Shown: positions 48,401-61,690, counted from the stretch's first letter. The stretch is 64,000 bases of DNA from Saposhnikovia divaricata (GCA_036435485.1 CM071598.1:196643148-196707147); one strand, 5' to 3'. The notes: generated by a model from the sequence alone, not told the origin. Translations and numbers: made by a program.

Positions 48401-51400
48401 TTGTTCAAATTACACCAAATGAGCTTGCGCCGAAATGATGCAAGTTATACTGTTTTAGAGTAGGGTCATAGTTATTTGCACTATATTGGTGCAAAAGGAC
48501 AATAATAGTGTTACACTAGAAATGGTCAAACTCGATTATTTGGTAGGAAAGTTGCAATGTCTCACTAAGACAAACTTAACAAGATTTTATTACATAGAGG
48601 TTCTTTAACAACAAGAATAAAGCAAGATGGCAACTGCTGCATCAGTTGATATTGGAGACCCAACAAAATTGAAGGGAGCATCAAAAACATAGTGTAGTTG
48701 CAAGTTATTGTCAATATAAGGTTTCACAATCTGCTTGCCTTCCGATTTTTTTGATGTACCAACTCTTTTTCATACTTTCATAATGTTCATCATTTCTCAC
48801 TACTCAGGCCACTTCTGACTCCTACATATTTTCCACTTGAATTCTTTATTCATCTGAATCTTAATAAAGCGTCAACCACTAAGTTAGCAAAAAAAAAAAA
48901 CAATAAACTATATGCCGTCTACAGGATGCTTCAGTAATGTTTGCCTGTTTGGCTTTTATGGAGAACTAGCGAAGAGGTAGACAAAATTGCTTAAATATTT
49001 TTTAAGAAATGGTGGTGATCAAAACTATGTAATAATATATTAAAAAAAAATTCTTATCAGGAATTTAAGAAATGAAAGAAACAAAAAGCATGTGAAAATG
49101 TGTATAGAGATAGATTTAAAAAATGGAAGCAAACATACCTTGAGGTAAGTGTTCTTCAACAAGATGCAACACCTCTTCAAGATAATATTTCAACTGAAGA
49201 GAACTTTCGGTATAAAATTCACAATCTTTATTGACATCAAGCTCAAGGGACTTCTCTGTGAAGATTTTAACAGCCTGTACGACAAAAATTCGAACTGAAC
49301 GCCAAAACTTAAACAACAGTTAAGCATATACAGAGTCCATGGAACCTAAAGGAGTTGATAAAAGTGGTGTATAATAAGAATGAAAAGTTATCAAGTAATA
49401 AAGAATTTTAATCTGCAAGTGTAAAAATTACTTTTATTTCAATGTAACTTCCACTATCCCATCTAAGGAAGACAGAAATAATTACAAATGTGTCAGGTAA
49501 CAGGTTCTCATATAAGTCATCTTCCTACATTGTTAATTTTTGTTAAAACCCCGCTTTGAATCTTTAACTAATACTGAAATAATCATACCTCAAGAGCACA
49601 TATGAGACCAAGATCATCGATATAATACAAAATCTGTTGGTGAATGCTAGACATCCTGCTTCTAACTGGCGCATGTTTATCATCCGTATCCCTGAAGCTA
49701 TCAGAAAGTGATGCTTCCAGCACGAGCAAAGAGTCATTAAACTGTACCAAGAAGATTGAATATAATTGCATCAAATTTACTGCAAGTGATATAAGAGTAG
49801 CAATATGACATTACAGACAGTTGCTCCCTTCAAGTCCACAGAGACTCCCAATTTTAGAAATAATATTTGAACTTTGGTTTTATTTTTATTATTACAAATA
49901 TCTGTGAAAATAACAATTGAAAAAACGTAAATTTAAGAGTACATATGTTGGCTATGGGTGCTACAGCTTATAACAAGGTGAAAACAAGTTACTGGTCTGT
50001 CAAAACTTGAATCGTAACCTTTAACCACGTGGACTCCAATTTCACTTTTAAATCAGAATTGGAACACACAGCTGGGTCATAAAACCTATGAAGTTCTGCT
50101 GTAGAGGCGATGACTGACTCCTGTTCTGCCCTGATCTTAGTCGAGTATATCTGCATTTGTAAAATATATTTACTGCACGGGAAATCGACAATATATATTC
50201 AAGCACAACATTGAAGCTTAGAAAATAACCACTGTAAGAAAGTAAGAAACATATAGTACCTGGGAATTTAATATGGCTTCAAGTTCTGAAATGTGATGAT
50301 CAGAGTTACCAACAGAAGACACGCCTGCTAACAGAAAGTATACTAGGAGATGAGACGAATTCAAAATCTTATAAATTTAAGGAATGAGATGAATTCAATG
50401 GTCTACTGACACCCCTGCCAACGCATGTAATATGTAGCCATACTACAGACTCCCATTTATAGTTAACTTGTTTTCTATAATCTTTCATACAAGTTTTAGC
50501 CAGTTGTTCTTTAAAAGCAATAGTATTGTATTGTTGTATAAAGATAATACAAAATCTTACCTTTTTTAATTGGAGGGGATGCAGTCATACCAAAAACTTT
50601 TGGCTTCTCTCCAGAATTGTGATAAAACTCCTTAAAAATCATTCATCATTAATACTCTCAGTAATGTAAGGTTAGAAACTACATCAAAATATAACCATTT
50701 ACAAAACTATAATTATTATATCATGACTATTCTTACATTATAAAGGTTAAGGCGTTTTGACATAATATAATGTTACCTTCATTAATTTTGCATAAGGGTG
50801 GTTACCCGTAGTATGGTGACATTCATCAAGTACCAATAAGCATATCATTTCAAATTTTAAGAAAGCTTTCCTCAATGCATCTAGCAAGATTTGTGGGGTC
50901 ATAATCAAAACCTGAAGGTAATCAGAAAGAAACAAGAATATGTAAAACGACTAATATTTTAATGTAGTACGAAAACATTAATATTGTGTCAAGACACGAA
51001 GATTCTAAGCATACGCGGTATGAAGATTCTACGCATACATGGTATGAAGATTATACACATGTGCTATAAAGAGAAGAACATAATTAGAAACTCAAATGTG
51101 TACTGATTCTTCATATAAACCTGTTCAAAAAATAACAGCCAGATAAACCTATCCTTTAGACTACTGGAAAATAAATTTTCTTTATCCATATATATACACT
51201 ATAAAGAGAGAGAAAATAACCAATTAAGATTAAGCCAGGGATATCACATTACAATCATGACAGCATCCACAACATTAAGAAGGAATCTTAGAACCAAAAA
51301 GAACAATTGTAGCTTACAGGCTTTAGCATTAATGTAGTAATTAAACAATACATGTTTAATTCGATGCAAGCATAATGCTGATATCACTACTTAAATAAGG

Positions 51401-52490
51401 TGAGACAGAGTAAATAAGAAGCAACTCACATCATTCTGATTAATCTCCCTTTCCCATGATGTACCAGTCCAAAAATCAATCCCTCTTGCACCATAATATT
51501 CATCAACTTCAAGCTCAGTATAATCCTTCATAACCTTATATTTCTGTAATATACAAATGGAGAATTGTAACCTTATATTGTGAATTCTCCATAACCTTAA
51601 ATTTATCAAATATTGTGAAAATCTGAGAACATTAGAAAGTAAAAACGGACAGATTTGGACTACCCTGACCTAGATTGATACTTTGAGGATCAATAGGTGA
51701 CTAACAATACGCATTTACTACATATAGAAAACAGAATCTATCTAGATAGATATATCACAAAGACATAACTGATGAAAGAAATCTCAAAGACAACATATGA
51801 AATCTCACTGGGTAAAAAAAGATATGCTTTTAATTAGCCAAAGTTATTAACATTACAAAATTATAAACATGCCTGGTGAATAAGCGCTACAGTGGGTGCC
51901 AAGAAAATGATCAATCTTTTCTGACCACTCAACTTCACCGATTTAGCAATTTCTTTGATCAGCATCACAGCAATCATTGAATCATCAGACCCTGTTTCCA
52001 AATATGCAATTGTGTTTTTCTTCTTAGCAACTTCGAAAACCTCCATTTGATACCTAAAACAAATATCAACAATTAACAAACATCCAAAAATCACCCCACA
52101 TCAAACAAATACAACAGTTACAAATAAGCACATTCACATTCAATAAAACTCATACATACAAGCACATAAACATCAACTTTCCCATGGAAAAAAAAACCAA
52201 CATCTTTACTAGATAACACACCATAAACAAACAATATATATGCACAAGTACATTCACATAAAGAAACAATTTTACATACATACATGATCAATTGCTATAT
52301 ATATCAATGTACTAAAAAAGACACCTTTTCTACTGGATTAACAAAAGATTTAAAGAAAAGGGCCTTACTTTGTAGGCTTAAAGTTGAGAAGAGGAGAACT
52401 ATCAATCTCCATTGAATCATCAGGTGGGCTGTATTTATAATCATCAAACTTTCTTTTCTTTAAAATCCTGGTTGCTTCTTGAGAATGCAT
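39479..52490 (-). CDS. DCL3: Dicer-like 3 (DCL3), 24 exons, 1687 codons, without DUF283
   Basis: Exons: 52490-52369, 52053-51873, 51543-51430, 50911-50777, 50630-50561, 50324-50260, 50150-50019, 49741-49589, 49274-49139, 47560-47455, 47364-47172, 47031-46877, 46531-46005, 45497-45226, 45133-44619, 44523-44432, 44294-44059, 43963-43754, 43453-42974, 42867-42595, 41689-41363, 41000-40799, 39960-39801, 39686-39479. All join in frame. Domains: helicase 40-530 (DECHH 168-172), repeats 548-683, PAZ about 830-985, RNase IIIa (E1088, D1092, D1206, E1209), RNase IIIb (E1301, D1305, D1393, E1396), dsRBD1 about 1435-1498, dsRBD2 about 1592-1685. DCL3 dices Pol IV/RDR2 dsRNA into 24-nt siRNAs in the nucleus. 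The class is fixed by family-specific stretches such as TTKRKELHGTTC. Odd points: no DUF283, degenerate Walker A (ETGSDDSM, 60-67), motif VI QSQRQARQ (503-510), and a GC donor after exon 2. Both RNase III sites look catalytically complete. Confidence 0.93.
41985..42594. repeat. Repeat insertion in DCL3 intron 20
   Basis: Starts near actagcggataacccgtgcg, a dispersed plant repeat signature with gcgaagcatgg; a similar ataatccatgcaaagcacg is at about 60973. It is AT-rich after that. At 42331-42341, ggaatcgaacc is, on the minus strand, GGTTCGATTCC, a perfect Pol III B-box of tRNA-derived SINEs, but I find no convincing A-box. Identity uncertain. Confidence 0.4.
46045..46452 (-). repeat. In-frame tandem repeat in DCL3 exon 13, five 27-28-residue units
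   Basis: The plus-strand landmark gag(g/a)catcctct recurs at 46112, 46193, 46274, 46355 and 46439, with periods of 81, 81, 81 and 84 nt. In protein each unit reads roughly EEDAS-hydrophobic-LKPCNKD, then NAYAVDVTGASVR. The 84-nt unit has one extra Asn codon. Units differ from each other by about a quarter of residues, without stops or frame breaks. A single such motif (acidic-DA-LLK-C ... TGASV) precedes DUF283 in other DCL3 proteins as I recall them, so the array looks like expansion of that native linker. Function unknown. Confidence 0.9.
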
Positions 52491-53404
52491 GATTGATGAT
52501 GAGAGTAACACAACAAAGATGTGTTCTTTATATTAAAGTTTAGATCTTTATTTAACTTTCAAGAATCTTTTAATCTTAAGATCATCAAGAATGAGAGATC
52601 AAACAGTCATGCTAGATATACATATATAGATACAAACACGTGTATGTATATTAGAATGAGGATTGAGGGATGATTTTTTTATGGGTTTTAGGATTTGGGG
52701 ACAGACCCTTGTCTTTTTTAAGGTTTTAGAGATGAGGTTAAAGGCAATAATGGCTTCGGTTTTGGGGTAGGCTGACGTGGCATGGACTTGAAGTAATTCT
52801 ACTTTGTAAAAAAGTCTCATGCAATTACTTCTACTTTGTACGTTTTAGCTGTTACTTTCCTAAAAATAGGTGTGGTATTGATTATTCTTCACAGAAAGTT
52901 GTATCCATGGTGTATCTTTTGTGTTTTATCATGTATCTTTTGTATTTTGATATATTATCTTGAAAAATATTATTTATATGCAATTTTTTTAGTTAAAAAA
53001 AGTTGGGTAGAATATGAAATTCCAAGAGATAATTGGATGAAGAAATTCTATTATTTAGAAAATAAAAAAAATTATAAATGAAATCTGTATTTGTCTTGAA
53101 AAATTAGTATACTATAGATAAATTTTAGAACTTTGTAAAAATTATATCTGAGTTTGTTGGGATCCATTAATATTTAATGTAAAAATTAAGTAAAATAGAA
53201 GTAATTGTTTTTTACATTATATAAAATTTTGTTTTTTTTGAAAAGTTTTGAAATGTAAAGAATTGAAGAAACATTTTAATTAAAATGTAAATAAATAGAT
53301 GGGATTATGGAAGTAACACACTTTGGGGATATTGTTAATGGTGCTATTGTTATTTCACCTTGTTTTATTGGTTCAAATTTTCAATAATATTGATTTTTTA
53401 AAAT
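52491..53404. promoter_or_regulatory. DCL3 upstream region
   Basis: Intergenic sequence 5' of the DCL3 start at 52490. The leader near the ATG is purine/AT-rich. No gene and no distinct element is seen; promoter motifs cannot be fixed by eye. Confidence 0.4.
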
Positions 53405-54151
53405 GGTACTAGTAGGGGTGTAAGAATTATCCGCAAACCGCAATCGCACCACAAACCACTCGCAATCGCAACCGCAAAAACCGCCAAAATCGAAAAACCG
53501 CAAAATCGCAATCGCAACCGCAACCACTCGCATACTTGCGGGTTGGTTGCGGATTTGCATATTGAAAAACCGCAAAATCGCAACCGCACCCGCAAATCGC
53601 AATATATATATATATATAATTAAAAATATATATGTTTTATATTATATATTTTTATAAATATAAATTAATAAATCATATATTATATTATATAATTAAGTCT
53701 TCGCGCTAATTCTATAGCATTGATATTTGGGCCTTACATCATATTTCTTTGAATTATGTTAGTTTTACATTTCCTTTTCTTGTCATGGACTTATCCTATT
53801 GTCTTTTCTTGTCTTAGGCTTATACATCATATTTCTTTGTATTATGTTGGTTTACATTTCTTTGTATTCACGACTTTTAGTCTTGAAATATCACCAATTA
53901 TTTATGAAAATTTTGTCACAAAAAATATCAAATTTTTTCAATTTAAAAATATATTTTTATACAAATTTTAATAGGTGGTTGAACCGCAAACCGCACCGCA
54001 TAACCGCGACTTTAACCGCAACCGCAAGTGCGAATAATCGCAACCGCAATTGCGGTTGTGGTTGAAAATTTCAAAAACCGCCAAAATCGAAAAACCGCCG
54101 TAATCGCCAAAAACCACTCGCAACCGCACCGCGTACACCCCTAGGTACTAG
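53405..54151. mobile_element. Non-autonomous hAT-like element, 731 bp, with perfect 8-bp target duplication
   Basis: GGTACTAG flanks the element at 53405-53412 and 54144-54151. Terminal inverted repeats are TAGGGGTGTA (53413-53422) and TACACCCCTA (54134-54143). Subterminal regions are dense in cgcaaccgc/gcggttgcg-type words in both orientations (53440-53600 and 53975-54135), with an AT-rich middle lacking coding capacity. An 8-bp duplication and TAGGGGTG-type ends fit the hAT superfamily. Confidence 0.93.
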
Positions 54152-55370
54152 TACTTTCATTTTTAAAAAAAAATAGTAAAGATAAAACGATTGGAGATGA
54201 ACATATAACTTCTTTTTTGTTGGTTTAAGCAATGAAAAATTAACAAAATTTTTCCCAGATTTTAAAATATTTTAAACTAATTTTTAATTTTGATTAACAA
54301 ATATAATCCCACAATGGTATCATCAAAAATATTTATCTTTTTTTTAAGGAAAATGTTAGATATTCTGAAACGGTTCCCAATTTTTTTCCAAATATTAATA
54401 TGGCACAGGTATAATTGGTAATTTTTCGATAATAATATCGTATCCCACGTCCGCGTGTATTCATATTTGTCCATGGAGAAATTTTTTAGAAAAATATTTC
54501 GGGTACCTAGCACAATTCTTTTTTTAATTATGAATATTAACATGTTATTCAAATTTTCACTTATGAAACTATAAAACTATTTTTATTTGGGATAACTAGC
54601 ACAATTCTTTTTTGGAATTACGAAAATTAGCATGTTATTCAAAATTTCACTTATGAAACTATAAAACTATTTTATGAAATACCAAGTACATCATGTATTA
54701 AAGCCATAGTAAAAAATTATAGGATTGGTAAATTATGTTATAATGACAAATATGATTATATTTCATATAAATTTTTTTTTATGTATCTGAATTCTGACAA
54801 CGAGACCTAAAATGCATTTAGTGATATTTACATCAAAATTCATCCGATGTTCATTGTTATAGAATCGTTAAATAAATTTGATAACCTTCATAGTAACAAT
54901 AATCATGTTACTAGTTCTCAAAACTATGCTATCACAGTGAGGAGGATGGCTACGATGTTGATATGGATGTAGTGACTAAAACTGAGTTCATCTGTACGCT
55001 AAATATGTAATTACATGTTTAGTTCCTAAATATGTAAGCTTTTACCAAAAGTAAAATCCTAAGACTATAAGAAAGATGATAGATGATTGGGTGGTAAATT
55101 GAGCTATAGTGTTAACAAATTCTATCAGTTACATCTCATTTAAAGGATAATGAACAAAAAATAAAAAAATAAAGTTACAGGATCATCAACAGAACCGCGA
55201 GTACTGAGACTACCCAGATCTAGGGCTCATAATATCTACCAAAATGTAGTAGTTGACTGATTACAACTAAATGATACAAGTTTCTGCTTCCTTTTTTTTA
55301 CCTTTCCTTTTTTACTCGTATATGCAGACGGGATTTGCTGATGTGCCAAAAACTTCCGCTACTTCCTGAA
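54152..55370. other. Intergenic region between the hAT-like element and the CID7 3' end
   Basis: AT-rich. It includes an 89-bp imperfect tandem duplication starting at 54511 and 54600 (cacaattcttttttt, then acatgttattcaaa, then ttcacttatgaaactataaaac). No gene seen. Confidence 0.6.
54511..54688. repeat. 89-bp imperfect tandem duplication
   Basis: Copies start at 54511 and 54600 and share cacaattctttttt, catgttattcaaa and cttatgaaactataaaacta. Confidence 0.85.
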
Positions 55371-58300
55371 TCAGTATATCACAACTCGAAGTAACCCTGG
55401 CTGAGGTTCAGAGAAATCGAGGCCTTCTTCCTCAAGCAGATACCGCTGCACAGCCGTTGGCAGTCTTGCTGGTGTACGAGAACCTCTGGTATGGTGGCCA
55501 GTACCAACACATATATAAACCTGCAAACGTTGGTCTGCTGATCTTGCTGCACTTCTCAACATTGTCAGATCCCGCTTCAGTACATGGATGGCTTCATTCA
55601 CATGGAGCCCATGCAGATCTATCAATCTCTCTTGTCCTCTTCCATTTCCTTGCATCCCCGAGTAATGTGGATTTCTGCAATTTATGGGGTTCAATTACAC
55701 AATTGACAGATATACTGCAAAACTATATATGGAAGGCCAAATAAGAACTGAATAAATCACCCCAACTGTTAAGAATTTACAGTATTTAAGAATTTACAGT
55801 ATATCGACTCCGAGTAAAAGTCTATGGCACTGGTGCACTTGCAATAAATCCAATGCCTTGACAGAGGAGAAGGGGAAAGGGGCTTGAGTCGGAAAAATCC
55901 TGAAAATTTTAATTCAATATAGTGGCCCTGTAGAACAGAAATCACTAGTATGATATCCTGGTGATGAGGACTGTTGTTCTTGACTTCTTGTGGAGTGCTG
56001 CTCAATGCTAGATATTGAAAATGGCCACTCAATGCAAAAATTCATGTTGTAACATAAGCACCCCAAGAAGCACTGACAAACTAAGAGGTGCAAACCAACC
56101 TCCTTCCTGAACCTCCGGCCACGAGGTTAAAAAATGCATTAGAGCAGATATGAGACAACAAACCTCTGTCGATAAATGGATTCTTGAGCCTTGGCATGGG
56201 CTGCTTTCATCTGCATGTTGTGCAGCTGTCCTTTCATGCTCAGCTCTTTAGCCAGTGCTTTGTTACCAACAAGATATGCCTGACGAGCCTGTTTTAATAC
56301 AATTATACGATGGTTAGTAGATAGAAAAAATGCAAATTGATACGATGGAGGCAAGAAAGCAAATTGATTCGATGGTTAGTAGATACAGGGGAAAATGCAA
56401 TTTTTAAGAATCAAACAGCACAATGTGATTAATACAATGGAAAGAGTAACAAAGGCGTAACTTCATACAGTATTAGGCAGCTATAAGAATACTCGGTGGT
56501 AAAAATTATTACCCTTAATGTGAAAGTTACGATATATTATAGATAACAGAACAACTTTCATTATTAATCAAAGTACCAGCCCCTATCAGAAATGCAGGCA
56601 GGATATTACATTTAGAAATACAGAAGGTGACCCGTCCTAAAATCAATAGAATCACCACAAATACAATAACCAGCCATCCAATATTCATATTATTCCAGGG
56701 AGTGATTGAGCTCTTGGTAACCAATTATTTCTTCATCAAGTAAACAGAAGTTGGTTCCTAGAAACAAGTCCTACTGGACCAAGCTTGAAAGGAAACTATC
56801 CTATCAACAGAAATCCTAGAAGTTACATTTCAAAAAAATGAATCTAATACATCATGAACATAAATTTATACTAAAAAACCAAATTTCAGTTGTATAACTT
56901 TCACTGAGACCTATCTTCCACTATATTTTGATTATGTGATAACATGAGCTACCCCTGCTCTTCCCTCAGTTCTGTAAGCATTAATTCCTATTCAGCTCAA
57001 CTAACCCTGGCCTACAGACTTATTAATATCAGACCCGCAAATCCTTTGTAGAGAACTCTTTCTGGGAACATGGGTTGTGAGACAAACACACCTTGTTACT
57101 CCTCAAATGAAGGTAAAAATTTAAACAAAAGTAGAATTGTAAATTATTTAGAATGTTTGCAGGAGTGACCACCAACGCAACAAACAAATTTTGCAAGCAT
57201 TAATTCTGAAATATAATTGCGTTTCTACAATTTGAAATTTAACGAGACTAGAAAAAGAATAAAACAATATGCAAATCATTAAACGTAGCAGTGACAAACT
57301 CAGGTCAGTCATGCTTTATATGTCTTTCGATGTGGTCACGCCAGGGTAACTAAGAAGATTTCACAATAGAACTAATACAAATTGATTTACTAACACACCA
57401 GGCAACTACTCTGTACCACTGTGAAACCTTTGCTTTAAATGAAATGAACCAATAGTCTAGTACCAAATAAGGAGAGAGAAAGACGCAACCCAGGGAATAT
57501 AACAAAACCAAATATGGCATCAGAAAAAACGAAAACATAACATAAACACTCACCTGTTCAAAGTACACATTACGTAAACGAGCATAGTCGCGAGCTTCCT
57601 CGCGTGATTCAGAATACATATTTGCTGCCATATCAACAAAGTTAAAGCATATATATACATGCGAAAGGTACTCCAGACAGTTAAAGTATACGAAAAAGGA
57701 ATTTTTGCCTCTTGAAAATATTACCCACGGCTTCTCCTGTTTCAAGCCAAGCAGGAGCTGCACGAGCTGGAGTTCGACCTTGTACCCTATCACCATAAAT
57801 GCCCCTCCCTTGCCCGCCAATATAAGAGCCGGATGAAGCATGAGATGTTCTACTAGAGCCAACACTCACATCTGCAGAACCATTTCTTTCATACTTCCAT
57901 ATACCAGAATCCTGGGATGCCATTTTTCTCACAGCTGAAGCAAAATCTATGGCCCCTCTGGATGGTATAGATGAACTGGATCTGAATAAAAGCAAGTTAT
58001 CCTTATCAGAAGCTCGATAAGGACTACCATTTGGTTGGAGTTCGTCATCATGGTATTTTCGTATGCCATTTTGACCATCTCCAGCAGAAAGTGCAGGAAA
58101 ATCAAGTGCGGTGAGATTTGGAGCCGACAATGCCTTTGAGTTGTGGCTCTGATTTATACCACCCTCGACTTGAAGCTGCCGGGAAAATAAAATGCATTGT
58201 AAAAACTCTAAACAGGAAAACAATAGATGTTACTTTAGTAACTGAAACAATAGGTTCAGAAGATAAGTAGGTTATCACATTTCAAGAGAAAGGAAAGGAC

Positions 58301-59287
58301 TTGAACATATAAAATTATGCATACAGAAAGAAGATCAGTGCAGATAACGTATGTCAACATTTAGCATAGAAAATAGTACAAACTTGCTAAACGTCATATG
58401 AATACAGATTCGATCACTTTCATCTTGACCAACTTGGATTGACAAACAAATGACCAGAAGAAAACAAGTTAACCTTCAAAACTAGAGAAGGTACAAAACT
58501 CTAAATCTCGGCATACCTCCAGCTGAGTAAGCATCTCAATGGTCAGGTTCAAGTCACCACCATTAGCATAGTACACCTCTGCAAGGCTTTCAGCAGCAAA
58601 ACCAGGAAACTGTGAAGCTAAAAACTCAAGATGGTACATGTCTGTACTCTCCAGCAGCTGCTGTTCACTTAACATGTCGGAATTCCCATTGAAAGAAGTG
58701 CCCTCCCTAACACCGTTCAAAAGATTATCACTGCTCAAATTTTTGTCCCAAGGTTTAGCATGCACGTTAAGATAACTGGCTGAGAGCGGATCTTCAACAT
58801 ATGGTGAAACAGAAAATGCCATCTTTTGAGCGAAGCTACCACCATCAATTCGATGTGGAGACAATTCCTGCTGTTCCTTCAACATCAAGGCACTGCCATG
58901 TGAAGCAGGGAACCTTGACATATCATTGCCATCAATTAAAGACAAGCTTGAGAAGGGAAGGTCATTAACTACCGGGGTCTCATCCTTCTCCAAGACCTTG
59001 AAGTCGGGAGTGATATCATCAGGGAGTTGGCAGCGCCAGTACTGGTGGGCCTCGTCATCAGAGTTATTTGAAACAGATGACTCTGTTCTATCTAATACTG
59101 TTTTTCCTAGTGCTTTATTACCACTGCTGGTAAATCTTGATGATGAATCCGCTGCACTAGGGCTTACTGGGGATGATCTAAGAGCAGAGGGAACGAATTC
59201 ACTGGCATTAGGATTTAAAGTTGTTAACTTGGAAACAATACTTGGCTTTTTGTCAGCTGTAAGAGCTCCTTTGTTGTACAAGCTCAT
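55371..59287 (-). CDS. CID7: CID7-type poly(A)-binding-protein-interacting protein with Smr domain
   Basis: Coding exons 59287-58517, 58175-57725, 57624-57554, 56288-56164 and 55674-55371 join in frame to 573 codons, about the length I recall for Arabidopsis CID7. A non-coding leader exon probably ends at 60466 (donor gtataaag), with an acceptor at 59305 just upstream of the ATG. Domains: PAM2 motif TTLNPNASEFVPSAL (residues 22-36), which binds the MLLE domain of poly(A)-binding protein; a CUE-like helical segment (about 211-257); DUF1771 (about 410-473, YARLRNVYFEQARQAY); and Smr (about 490-571), with LIDLHG at 490-495 and GTGHHTRG. The Smr fold is linked to nucleic-acid nicking or RNA cleavage in relatives; here the role in mRNA turnover or translation is inferred. 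It is probably cytosolic. No breaks are seen. Confidence 0.9.
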
Positions 59288-59304
59288 TCTTTTTCTTTTT
59301 TATT

Positions 59305-60600
59305 CTGAAACAAAACTATTTTACATGCATATAGAGAAAGGGAACTGAAAAAATCTGCAAGTTGTAGCAGATGTTACCCAAGTCCTGCAAAAGGGAGCAT
59401 TTATGGAAAGATGGTTAGTGCAATGTACTCAAATCCTACGAGATTTAGGTAAAGCACCTAAACAAGGCTTTAATGTCAAAATTTTAACACACACCAAATC
59501 AAGAAAGTCCAAATTTCCACACACCGGTACTGTAATTTATAAAACACAAACTCCGAATAAGTTGAACCTAGGTGGTCCTACATAACACAATAACAAACTG
59601 CTTGCAATCATTCTTGAAGGAGGACATGATCTAAAATACAAAAAAGTCTTAACAGAACTAGCTTGTAACACTAAAATGATAAGCAATTACAAAGTTATGA
59701 CCGAAACACACAAAATTAAGTTCCTTCAATGCAAAAAAAGTAAGAATCATTATCGCAAATGCTTTAATGAGCACACAATCACCTCACTTGAATTTTCATG
59801 CATAACCATCACACCAAATTCATTGCCACTTCAAGATTCTAATAAAACATCAAAAGTAACTCCACATATCTCGTACATACACAAAACTACGAAATCTCAT
59901 TAATCAAAGCATTAACACACTGTAACAAATCATCAGCCACAGCAATCTTAATCTTAACTCACCAATATAGTCTACCACATTAGCTCAATCCAACACAACA
60001 TTTAGCTGCATTAAATAATAAGTAAACTCAACCAAATCTTTCATTTACCAAACATATAAATACTTAACTATAAACAAACACCCATCCAAACAAACAAACA
60101 TACACACGATTCTACCAGAAAAATCAAATAAAAATCAAGTAAAATACAGCATATCTCACATAAAGTTCAAACCTTTACACCCCAAATCCAACTAAAAACA
60201 CATCAAAATTCACACAATCAACTATACACACAATCATCTAACACCCAACACAAAATTCACTAAATTAAACATACCCAAAAAATAAAACAAACCCAAATAA
60301 CAAAACACAACAAATAGTCAAACACAACCAACTAAACACAAGAAAGACTCAAACTTTACAGAGATCTGAGCCAAGAAAACACAAAAACAAGACAAAAAAC
60401 AAAGTAAACATAACAAAACAAGAAGTTGACAGATCTGGGTCAGCAAAAAGATTGAAACTTTATACCTTTACGAAGCTGAATGATTGAAGAAACCATAGCA
60501 AATCGATTCATCAAGTGGGTGAAGATGAAAAAATCAGAAAGAAATACTTACAGGAATTTGTGTGTAAGAAAGATGAGATTTTTGTAGGATGTTGGTGCTC
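59305..60600 (-). other. CID7 5'-UTR intron and leader exon
   Basis: The intron 60465-59305 has donor CTTCGTAAAG|GTATAA and acceptor TTTGTTTCAG. It is rich in aac/aca on the plus strand and has no conserved coding frame. The leader exon runs upstream from 60466 to an unknown start near 60600, where a run of atgtatgtgtt repeats begins. Confidence 0.65.
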
Positions 60601-61690
60601 TAGCCTCTGCTGTATGTATAGGTGTATGTATGTATGTGTTTATGTTATGTACTTGTGTTTATGTCAAATGTTTATGTATGTAGAGTTGTACTTGTATCTA
60701 TCCTTTTAGTTTCTACAGGTTCTTTTTCTATGATGTTTTTTGGGTTTTTTTATTTTTAATGTGTGTGTTTTGGTGATTTAATTATTTTTGCTGACAACCA
60801 CAAAATAAAAAGAGGAGTATAGAAACATAATAACCCTTCGCCACTCGAATTGACAAATTAAACCTTAGCCATGTATTGACTATCTTATATTTCTAAGGAA
60901 TTTTAGTTTTAAAATAAGGAATTAAACTTTGTTATTAATAAGGAATTTTAGTTTCTAAGGAATTAACTTATAATCCATGCAAAGCACGTTTCCTTTTTTA
61001 ATATTTATAATTATATTAATATATTTAATATTTATATGTTATAAACTTATATATCAAATTGTTGTTAAAAATTGATATATACAAGATTTTACACTTTTAA
61101 TTTAATATTTGTGTTCTATTTTGAATTCTTAATATTTGATTTGAACGAAATTACAACCCCGTGAAATTAACAAAATAATCTTTAATTTAGTGATGGTTTA
61201 ATAATTATTTTCTAGCTAAAACTACGCTAAAACAAAAGAGAGAAAAAATTGACGATTTTTTACATTGAAAATTCTATTCAATTTATGAAATCTACTTATA
61301 TTTCGTTTTGATTTTCGAAGCACCCTCCTTTAAAATTATTTGAATATAATTTCACTAACAACCAAATATAGTTTTAATAATAAGTGTAAAAGGGATTTTG
61401 TCAAAAATTTTGGTAATCGGTAGTTTGTCTCAATACGACAAAATAGATAAGAACTGTTAAATCTTAAAATAAATAGATGAAAATCGTTGAATCTAGCATA
61501 AAAAAATTATATTTTAATATGTAAACTAAAAAGTGTATGTATATCGAAGCATGAACAAATGTATGTCAGTGATTTGAAATTTGAATCATATATAATTAGG
61601 TTTTCTAAATTGAATAAGATTATCAATGTAGATTTTCTACACTGAATATGATTAATGCAAAAAATCGTTGTTGTATTTTTCTCTTGAGAT
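60601..61690. other. Upstream of CID7, AT-rich, with a dispersed repeat
   Basis: 60985-61400 is the second copy of the repeat at 31466-31860. The rest has no gene. A short gt-rich run (tatgtatgtgtttatgtt) at 60625-60700 lies close to the expected CID7 transcription start. Confidence 0.5.
60985..61400. repeat. Dispersed AT-rich repeat, copy 2
   Basis: Same orientation and order of shared blocks as 31466-31860. It is preceded by ataatccatgcaaagcacg, a degenerate form of the motif at 41995-42013 in DCL3 intron 20. Confidence 0.7.

Noticed and set aside
51770..51807. A 38-nt micro-exon in DCL3 intron 2 that would avoid the GC donor
   Set aside because: It has a fine acceptor and keeps phase, but it adds 13 residues inside a helicase segment whose spacing already fits the family without them.
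53398..53602. Arg/Ala/Phe-rich ORFs in the 53.4-kb region
   Set aside because: They are translations of the subterminal repeat words of a hAT-like element.
55457..55744. Plus-strand ORF opposite the Smr exon
   Set aside because: It is the antisense shadow of the CID7 last exon.
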